Of a stretch of 52,967 nt of DNA, positions 45,355 through 52,967 are shown one piece after another; position 1 is the first letter of the stretch; every line of letters begins with the position of its first letter. The translations under genes and the position numbers were made by a program. Below the pieces are notes generated by a model, which saw nothing but the letters and a program-made list of their open reading frames with translations, did not search any database and was not told where the DNA came from. Source of the DNA: Mesotaenium endlicherianum (taxonomy: Eukaryota; Streptophyta; Zygnematophyceae; Zygnematales; Mesotaeniaceae); the NCBI GenBank assembly GCA_009602735.1, contig WELA01010274.1:1-52967 (forward strand), written 5' to 3'.

Positions 45355-47444
45355 ACACGATCACTTTATCTATACCGGGCCAAGTTGGGCTGACCTAGTT
45401 CGCTTCCCCGAGCCCAAGAACAAAATCTAGATTTTGCTCTCCGGACTGGAGTTAGTCTTGGGTTAACCCATGATAAATGTTTTTAAACTTGCCCTTAGAG
45501 ACAAAAATGTGTATTTGGGGGCAAGCCTTAGCCTTGGCCTAAGGCTCTAGATTTTGTTCTTTTTAGCCTTTGGCCCCCGGGGGCCGGCTCTTTATTTCCC
45601 TCTGAAGTTTTGTTGTCGACGGCTCAAAGGAGAAAAAAATGTTTCCCCAGGGCCCCCCGTCTGACGGCGGAAATAGACATTTTGGGGGGGCTGGGAGATA
45701 ATTCGCTTTCCCCCCCCATTTTATATAGGATAGAAATTACCGTATGTAAGTAGAAAGAGACCGCAGAGTATTCCATTCAAGAGGGCATGAGTGAATGAAG
45801 GCAAAAAAACGTTTCCCCCCCTGCAACCATCAATATTTTTGATGGTTGCAGGGGGGTCTATTGTGGAGAAGTATTAATTGTGGGGGGGAGACCACCGAAA
45901 TGGCGCCGTGTCCACCGGATCCCCCCCGCCCTGTGCGGGCCCTGCCCCCCTTCGGGGGGCACCTTGGCCCTATTCGGGGTGGGGGGATGATCTAGATTGT
46001 ATTTTTGGTTTCTAGGCAGGTGTGTTGAGCGAACAAAGCCATCGCTGATGGTTTTGTCCATCGGGAGGGAATTCCATTATCTATCTTTTTTCCCAGCCCT
46101 ATGCGGACAGACCCCCCCAAAAAATAGACATTTTTTTTCTCCCCACAATACAAATTAAAAAGTGGGGGATAGACATCCCGAAGGGGTTCTCCTTTGCCGT
46201 CCCCCTTCCCGACAATATTCTATCAAAGGTTCTTTTTTTTGCCCCTTTGGGCCGGCCCCCCCACAATATAGAACAGAGGTGGGGGGGCCGGCCCAAAAAT
46301 CTCGATTTTTTGTGCCTCAACATCAAGGTCATAAAATGCCCTTCCCCCCGAGGGACATTTCATAGGGGCATGCAGATTTTGTCCCCCCGGGCTTCCTCTG
46401 GTCGCTCTGGAGCTCCCTGGTCGCTCGCCCCTCTATTGGCTTCTTGTCCGCCTCATGTCTTCTTATCCCCTTGTGAGGTCCCTATCAGTCGTGCTTTGCG
46501 CTTTGCTCTGGGAGCAAATAAACATCCCCCCGACAATACAAATCAAGAGGGCAGACAAAAATGTACACTTCCCCCGCCCTATGCCGGCTGCCGCCCAAAG
46601 GGCACCTTTTCATTTCTATTGTGTTTCCCGTAGGGGGCGACGTGCCCCCCGAAGGGGGGCAGCCCGGGGGATGATCTAGAGCCTTAGAGCCCTTCGGCCC
46701 CGGAGGGGACTAAGGGCATCTGCCCCCCTTCGGGGGGCACCTTTTCATGTCTATTATGGGGGGGCCCTGCGGGATGTCAGAAGCCAAGGCTAAGGAGAAC
46801 CCTTCTATGCGGAGACAATCTAGAGCCTTAGGCCAAGGCTAAGGCTTCCCGGAGAACCCCTTCGGGATGTCTATTTTGTGCCCTTTGGGCAGAGCCCCCC
46901 ACCATATAATTACAAAGGGCAAAAAAAGCTAGATTGTTTTGTCATCAATACTTTTTTGCCCCCGCCCCCGACAATAGCATCCCCCCCCACCTCTTAATCT
47001 ATATTGTGAGGGGGCCCCCCGGAGGGTAGAGCGGGGGGATGTACATTTTTTTTCGGGTCCGGGAAAATAGACATCATCCCCCCCACAATATGAATTAAAA
47101 GGTGGGGGGGATGCTTTGCCCCTTCCCCCCGCCCTATGCGGCCCTGCCCAAAGGGCACCCCCCGAAATGTCTATTTCCCCCACCATATTCTGTTTCCCGT
47201 AGGGCCCCCCGAAGGGTAGGGTCTCAATTTTTTTCTCCTATGATTTCCTCCGGGTAAAAAAAAACAAAATCTAGATTTTGTCCCCCCCCACAATATAGAA
47301 CAGAGGTGGGGGGGCCGGGCGAAGAAAAATGTCTATTTCCCTGGGGGGGACAAAATAGACATTTTTGTCCCTCGGGGGTTTTTAATGGTATAACACTTGA
47401 ATACATCAATACTTATTTGCGTATTTAAAAAGGACAAAAACAGG
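45355..47444. repeat. 2.1-kb repeat-filled spacer between rps13 and trnY
   Basis: GC-rich repeats dominate, with the composite GAA-loop block at 46604-46678, a foldback of GGGGGTTGC-type arms at 45820-45856 (CCCCCCTGCAACCATCAA and its complement), and pairs of CCCCCCCACAATATAGAACA at 46258 and 47284. Islands at 45730-45800, 46000-46090 and 46375-46520 are repeat-poor without a recognised gene. Confidence 0.8.
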
Positions 47445-47527
47445 GGGAGAGTGGCCGAGGGGTTAAAAGCGACAGACTGTAAATCTGTTGAAGATATTCT
47501 ACGTAGGTTCGAATCCTACCTCTCCCA
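47445..47527 (+). tRNA. trnY: tRNA-Tyr (GUA)
   Basis: An 83-nt class II tRNA with a long variable arm. Acceptor GGGAGAG/CTCTCCC, anticodon stem ACAGA/TCTGT with loop CTGTAAA (anticodon GTA), T arm GTAGG/CCTAC with TTCGAAT, discriminator A. All stems I checked pair fully. Confidence 0.95.
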
Positions 47528-47574
47528 AAACACCATTTCCACTGTGTTTTCCTTTGTCCCTTAGCCAGACAATT

Positions 47575-47877
47575 CTACCCTTTCATGCAATTAATAAATT
47601 CTACTGCAATAGTGCCTCGTATTCGAAAAGTAATTACTAAAATAGCTAGCCCAATGGCAGATTCTGCAGCAGCTACAGTTAAGACAAATAGCGCAAACAA
47701 TTGACCCATCATATCATCTAAATATACAGAAAAGACTAAAAAATTCAGATTAACTGCTAATAGCATTAATTCAATCGACATTAGCATTATTAACACATTT
47801 TTTCTGTTTAAAAAAATGCCCCAGATACCCAAAAGAAATAAAATCATTGAAAAGGTTAAATACTTAACTAAATCCAT
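47575..47877 (-). CDS. nad4L: NADH dehydrogenase subunit 4L
   Basis: The only minus-strand gene: a 100-residue membrane subunit of complex I with three hydrophobic helices. It starts [20 protein letters not shown] and includes [20 protein letters not shown] with the conserved glutamate, then [20 protein letters not shown]. The start at 47877 matches plant Nad4L. Longer frames read through the N and the GT microsatellite and are artefacts. The gene ends 39 nt from the contig join; its 3' neighbour on the minus side is trnY on the other strand. Confidence 0.96.
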   Translation of the reverse strand: MDLVKYLTFSMILFLLGIWGIFLNRKNVLIMLMSIELMLLAVNLNFLVFSVYLDDMMGQLFALFVLTVAAAESAIGLAILVITFRIRGTIAVEFINCMKG

Positions 47878-47915
47878 ACAAAAATTGCTTTTTTTGTGAC
47901 GTTTTAATCGACTAT

Positions 47916-47916
47916 N

Positions 47917-47976
<60 letters not shown>
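47916..47976. repeat. N base and (GT)30 microsatellite at the mitochondrial-nuclear join
   Basis: One undetermined base at 47916 is followed by exactly 30 GT dinucleotides. To the left the DNA is mitochondrial; to the right it has nuclear character (GT-AG introns, no mitochondrial genes or GC hairpins). This fits two contigs scaffolded at a low-complexity end. Confidence 0.9.
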
Positions 47977-47977
<1 letters not shown>

Positions 47978-48269
47978 GTGTGTATTGTGCGCGCGCATCT
48001 TGATATTGCGTCGCTCTGATTCTCAAAATGCATCTCATGTGCACCTGTTTCTCCTTTTAATCATCTTGCAGATACATTGTGGAGTATGTATGTGTGCCCA
48101 CGGATGTTCAAGGACCAGCCTTTTCTTGTGAACACTTTGAGAGAAGGGCGTGGTCGCTCATGTATTTTGTCCTTCTTTCCTCGTGTCGTTTGCGTTTAGA
48201 CCCTCTGTTGTGCAACGACACGTACCCTATGGGGGGCTTTCGTACGGGGGACGTGGCTGCACGTGAAAG
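47977..48269. other. nuclear intron or upstream exon region
   Basis: Upstream part of the nuclear gene. No exon could be assigned with confidence. A frame at about 48200-48330 (DTYPMGGFRTGDVAARERL) is open but out of phase with the conserved exon, so it is left out. Confidence 0.4.
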
Positions 48270-48434
48270 GCTGAACGCTATGTCTTGGATCTTTCAAATT
48301 CAATATACGACGGTATGTGCAGCGATATATACTTTGTTGGGGGCTTTGGGACGGTGGCGTGGGTCGACGTGAAGGAGTATGCCGCGGCTTCCCCCGATGC
48401 AATTGCTGCCAACTACGCTGAGGACACCCTCCAG
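48270..48434 (+). CDS. nuclear pyridoxamine-phosphate-oxidase-like protein, exon
   Basis: The frame AERYVLDLSNSIYDGMCSDI followed by YFVGGFGTVAWVDVKEY resembles the C-terminal half of plant proteins annotated as pyridoxamine 5'-phosphate oxidase family (FMN-binding split barrel). The identification rests on my memory of the GGFGTVAWVDVKEYE-type motif. The 3' border CTCCAG/GTATGG is a clean donor. The 5' border (AAAG/GCT at 48269) is inferred because an in-frame stop lies just upstream at 48264. GT-AG introns make it nuclear. Confidence 0.6.
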
Positions 48435-49193
48435 GTATGGTAAATTATGCTTTCGTTGGTCGCTGTTGAAGTGTATGTCAAATAAGGTACATGTGTTTGG
48501 GCTTTTAGAAAGGCAAAAATAAAAAAAAGGGACTGGGAGAAGACAGGCAACAAATATGTAAAGAGAGATGTCAAATGCTAGCAAAAGGCTTCTTTATCTA
48601 ATTTGAAATTTGACCATTTGAACTGTGTATTGCCATTTATTTTGTTGAAGCCGTTTTGCACATAGGGTTAAAGCTGCGTTCCGTGTGGTTAATTGAGCGA
48701 TTGATTGTCTTAGTGGGTGTTGCATCTTCGGGTGCAACTTTCTCACAGGTTGCATCAATAGTAATAGTAATTGCCCAAAAAGAATCTTTCGAAAGATATT
48801 GCATTACGTATGTTCACGCTGTTCTAAGGCACTATCAAAGTAGGAATAAATAGATATAATCAAATCGCTTATTGCAGTTCGTCTAGCCATGACTTCTTCC
48901 TTCAAATAAATTGAATAGGATTTTGTCTTTTTGTACAAGCCATGCGTACGCAACCATGAATGTGGTCGTATATGTATTATTTACATACAGGGCACTCTCT
49001 AGGCTGTAGGCACTATTTACAGCAACCAATGTCATCAAGGCTCGTCAAATCCGGTGCCCCAATGTCTTCCACGTCAATCTTTGTTCGTTCCTACCTTTTT
49101 AAGTGAGCAGAGTCTCATGGTTTGCCCACTATCATCTTTGTCCCTCTTAAATTGAAATTGTACTATCGTGTTTGTCTGCGTGCGTGCGTACAG

Positions 49194-49337
49194 GAATTGA
49201 ATGGGCGGTTCTCGAAGGAGTTGCGTCGCATGCTGGCACGTGTGAGTCAGCAAAAGGGAGGGCCAGCTGTCGACGACGCGGCTCTCATTAGCATCGATAG
49301 CAAGGGCGTCGACATCCGGGTTCGCGAGGGGGCTCAG
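49194..49337 (+). CDS. nuclear pyridoxamine-phosphate-oxidase-like protein, next exon
   Basis: A 144-nt exon of 48 codons between TACAG and GTGGGT splice sites, phase 0 on both sides. It encodes ELNGRFSKELRRMLARVSQQ, then GGPAVDDAALISIDSKGVDI and RVREGAQ. It joins in frame with the previous exon (intron 48435-49193) and the next (intron 49338-49520). Confidence 0.7.
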
Positions 49338-49520
49338 GTGGGTTGCTCACTTAATTTGTCATTGGACTAGTTTTGCCAAATGTGTTGCTAATTGTATTCC
49401 ATTATGTTGAATGTCTCTACGTGAAATATATAGTCGTGTCTTTCCTCATTTTGTAATCGTGCATAGAAAACTTTGACAACCAGTAATTTCTGCTTCGTTG
49501 CCTTTGTTTCGGTTTTGCAG

Positions 49521-49634
49521 TTTAACGTGCAGCGTATGTCGTTTGAGCGAGGGCACCCTGTTGAAACGCTTGAGCAAGCCAATGACGCATTGAGGCAGAT
49601 TCTTGATAGGGCATCAAGCAACATCTCATCATGA
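49521..49634 (+). CDS. nuclear pyridoxamine-phosphate-oxidase-like protein, last exon
   Basis: Preceded by a pyrimidine-rich acceptor (TTTTGCAG), it encodes FNVQRMSFERGHPVETLEQA and NDALRQILDRASSNISS, then TGA. The REGAQ-FNVQRMSFE join is typical of the family's C-terminus. The spliced frame over the three exons is open. Confidence 0.7.
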   Translation, partial: FNVQRMSFERGHPVETLEQANDALRQILDRASSNISS

Positions 49635-52600
49635 ATTTTGAAGAAGCGTATTTGAGCATATGGTGTGCGACACATGTCAATGATTGATGTTATTGGCAAT
49701 TTTACAATACACGTGTGTGTATTACGTGTGCATGTCAGCAATATCTTGATGTTGCTTCATGCTAATAAAGAGAATGATAGCCTCCTTGATGCGGCTGCAT
49801 GTGTTCCCAATGGCATGTGCTAAATGTATAGACACTAATGCAAGCTTGTATATGCAATGTCGGTACATTGTTGGGCGTGTGTTTGAATTGGTTCACCTGT
49901 ACTATTTGAAATGGGTTCATCACTTCCATCTGACAATCTTGCATTTCTTGGAATAGATTGGTCGTGACACTTGTGTTGTTTGATGCTTGGTGGGATGAAT
50001 TCCATTGGCGTGCTTTGGTCACCTTTGTAGTTACGCACATTGTTCCCTAGTTTGACAATACGCCCGCACTGTCTCTTTTGGCCGTATCGTACGAATTGTA
50101 ATCTGCCATATTGTCATACTTCGTAATACGCATATGAATTGATTTCCCATTCATTTTCGATTTAAAGTCGGTTTATATCACCGACACTCACGCATTTTGT
50201 CGTATTCCAACGCACAAGCTTGACTCTCACGTTTCATACGCGCGGCAAATACATACACAAGTGTGCGGCGTATCTGAATTTCATAACTGGGCATTGTTCT
50301 AGTGATCTCTATTCTGAAAGCTATTGCAATTTTCTGAATATACAGATGACATCTATAAATCAGTCAATATCAAAGTCATATTTCTGAATGTATACTAACA
50401 TCAAAAAAACACAAAACGTGCAATATTTTTGTTATCAATTACGTTCCTATTGTTGTCTGATGTGTCTCCTGTTGCTGTTGCGTGTCGCTTATATTTCCGT
50501 TTTACGACGTTGTTTAAGATTTTGAGTGTGTTTGTCTCCGTAACTGTATTTCTTACTCCCTTTTCCCCCTCTTTTCTCCCCTCTCCTCCCCAAAAAATCC
50601 TAAATCATTTTCTTCTCTTCTTCTCTCTTTGCTCTTGCCCTTGTCTTTCTTGATTTTGTCCCTCCCCTCTCTCTCCCCTCGTCTTCCTTGGTGTGCAAAA
50701 AACCAAATTTATGTTTGTGCTACTTAATTTGCTGCCTGCTTTTTCCTAAATTTCACCATGCCATATGTGAAACTTGGACTTTCTCCATCCCTTCGTTTTT
50801 TTTTTCCCTCCCAATGTCTTCTGTTTGGATCTTCTATTCCGATTTGATTATTCTCTCTTTGTGTTGATTTTTTGCTCTCAGGTGATATTTGCATGTTTTT
50901 TGTCTCTCTCTGGGCAGTTTCTCTTTTTGTCTATTCGTCTGTGTGCACCCGCGGTGATTGTAATCTTACTGAATGATATTTCTGTTGGGACTCGTACTTT
51001 GGTAAGTGCTTATTTCTCTTTCGTGATCTTCTTTGGCCTCATCATATCACTCCGTTGTGGTGTTTGCGATTGTAAACGGGTTATGGACAAAGTGAAGTGA
51101 TTCTTTGACAGTGTAAGGAACCGTGTTGAACTATCTTTTTACCCCTTTTTTCTCTCGTCATCTTCTTACCTCCAAATGCACTGTAATTTGTGTCAAAAGA
51201 TAGGGTCTTTGGTGTTCCCATTTCCATTTTTTTGAGCGCCTCTTTTTTTGAGGTAGCCATGAGTAACCTAGTGCTTTGATGTTTTATAGTAAGAATTCTC
51301 CTAAACTGTGCATTTTGGAGTTAGGGATGAACCACCTGTGCCCTTGGCGATGTAGAGGATTGTGTTGTATTCGGCAAGTAGGAGCGAACTATCACTTGTC
51401 TCTTTCAAAAAAACCATCTATTTCAAGAAGCTATGACTTGTGTTTGAAAAGTTTTGCTTTTCATAGATCAAATTTTCTACGTTACTAAGTACGTTATCTA
51501 TGTGTTCCATTACAAGTTGTTTCACTACTGGGCAACTTCGATTTTGAAAAAGAGTGCTATCATACCGCATATGCACCTCCACCATTCACTCACTCTAAAA
51601 GTATTCTACTTAACCAACTTTCTTTCAGACTCCTGCTAAGTGCATTTTTGGACGTTCTACTCAAACCTGCTTGAAACTTGGTTTCAAATAAACAAGTTGT
51701 CACATTTCTCAACAGCGTTTTTGAGCCAAAAGCATCTAGAATGCAAAGGAGGGTGACTTAATGCTAGCACATTAGCAACGGTGGTCCAAGGCCACATGCA
51801 TGTGTCCATAGGGCGCATAGGCTGTTAATTGTTGTTCTTCAACATGGAATAGAAGTGGCCTTCCTTGCACTTCATACACATATCGTAAAGGCCAAATTTG
51901 ATTCTAGCTTAAAATTGTGCCGTTTGCACAATTGACTACGAAAACTACAGGAAGAACATCTTTTCCATGCATGTGTATATTGATATTCTGAATAATTGTT
52001 CTTTCTATATGCAAACATACTCAATAGCCTAGAGTTGTGAAAACACATCTTTTATTACAAACTATGACTTTTTATATATTTTATTGATCTTATATATGAG
52101 TCAGTGGCATGAATTATACTCTTTTGAAAAAAATCTTAGTATTTGTACATACATGACAATGTGCATCTTCGTATATTTTCAAGAAGGCGTCATGTGCTAT
52201 AGGTTCAAAATATATGGGATATCTCCTATTCATTTGCACACTTTTACATACATGATATAGTAACCAACTTGCCCTTTTGAATTCATGCCACAAGTGCACA
52301 ACATTATGGGTATGCTTGGGCTCATGCACGCTCGACCAATAGTCCTACTTGCAACAATATATTGAAAATATCACCCATTGTACAACGTATGCAAGCGAGC
52401 CTACAATGTGTGAAAAATTCAACTTGGTCTTAGTGACTTCCTCGCAAATAAGCACGTGCTAAGGCATCCTAGCTTGCAACACTAACTTAAAACGCTTGCT
52501 AAATCCAAGCTACCAACTTTAATGGCCCCCATTTGCTATCCTTACCCTACCCCGAGTAATCAGCTTCACGTTATACATCAACACACACTAGAGGTTAAAT

Positions 52601-52883
52601 CTGCAAAATATGAGCATAGCTTTATAAAAGTATTCACACAAATACTAAATTGCATTATGTGCCAGCAAATGCCTGCATGCTTGCCAAGGGGAGCTCTTCA
52701 AAGTCGTTCCTAATCCCTCCTACTTACTACGCTGTCCTCTTTATGCAACTTTATGCAATGCCAGTTGTCAGGAAGCTCTGAAAGTATTTGCTTCCTCTTT
52801 CTTTCTTGCATAATACTTTTTCTTTTCTCCTCGTTTTCCCCCTATCAATAAATATACTTGCAGCAGCTCGAGAGCATCCGTAT
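49635..52883. other. nuclear AT-rich DNA without a clear gene
   Basis: About 3.2 kb, AT-rich and pyrimidine-rich in 50500-50900. No convincing gene was found on either strand; one exon-like segment at 50918-51001 is listed separately. Many short open frames are chance. Confidence 0.6.
50918..51001 (+). other. exon-like segment in nuclear DNA
   Basis: An 84-nt open segment lies between CTGGGCAG and a strong donor GTAAGT, after a pyrimidine-rich stretch. It encodes SIRLCAPAVIVILLNDISVG followed by TRTL, hydrophobic then LND, faintly like the ILND segment of P-type proton ATPases. No flanking exon was found, so this stays a guess. Confidence 0.2.
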
Positions 52884-52896
52884 GAGAGAGAGAGAG

Positions 52897-52967
<71 letters not shown>
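52884..52967. repeat. (GA)n microsatellite at the window end
   Basis: A GA run (52884-52897), CGG, then an uninterrupted AG run to the last base. Like the GT run at 47917, it is a likely assembly break point. Confidence 0.97.

Noticed and set aside
47878..48033. N-terminal extension of nad4L through the N and a His-Thr run
   Set aside because: The run is the translation of the GT microsatellite. Plant Nad4L starts at the Met at 47877.
48196..48584. Minus-strand and alternative plus-strand ORFs over the nuclear exon
   Set aside because: The phase that matches plant proteins and joins the following exons is different; these are shadows.

Overview
The window is two unlike DNAs joined at one ambiguous base (N at 47916). 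Positions 1-47915 are mitochondrial DNA of a green plant lineage, most likely a streptophyte green alga. They hold respiratory genes (atp6, nad6, cox2, cox3, nad1, nad7, nad4L), a bacterial-type ribosomal protein cluster (rps10, rpl2, rps19, rps3, rpl16, rpl5, rps14, rpl6, rps13), six tRNA genes (N, V, D, A, T, Y) and group II introns. Stop codons include TGA and all tryptophans I checked are TGG, so the code is standard. The proteins read well without RNA editing, which argues against most land plants. I cannot name the species.

Layout of the mitochondrial part: the 3' end of a group II intron and atp6 (5' exon not found, then a second intron), split nad6, trnN split in its anticodon arm, split cox2, cox3, nad1, trnV, trnD, trnA, trnT, split nad7 whose intron holds the only maturase, the ribosomal cluster, trnY, and nad4L on the minus strand. 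Everything else is on the plus strand. The internal introns of atp6, nad6, cox2 and nad7 share the same ends (GGGCGRCCG ... ACTCTAT) and nearly the same domain V; the trnN intron shares the 3' end and domain V. They look like one intron family that spread through this genome, probably served by the maturase in the nad7 intron.

The AT-rich genes sit in a sea of GC-rich, hairpin-forming short repeats (CCCCCC/GGGGGG tracts, GCCCAAAGGGC, GCCCCCC-TTC/GAA-GGGGGGC, CCCTCCGGG/CCCTACGGG, and AT palindromes such as AAATGTACATTT and AAATCTAGATTT). These fill the spacers and introns, form palindromes up to 82 nt and tandem arrays (17 nt x16, 13 nt x8, 18 nt x11), and have entered reading frames of rps3, rpl2, rps19 and the maturase, apparently without breaking frame. 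cox3, nad1 and the respiratory exons are free of them. Tight ancestral pairs (cox2-cox3, rpl2-rps19, rpl5-rps14) have also been spared.

Positions 47917-52967 look nuclear: a (GT)30 microsatellite, AT-rich DNA with GT-AG introns, the last three exons of a plant pyridoxamine-phosphate-oxidase-like gene, a weak exon candidate, and a terminal (GA)n tract. The single N and the microsatellite suggest a scaffolding join of a mitochondrial contig to a nuclear one, rather than a natural insertion, but the sequence alone does not settle this.
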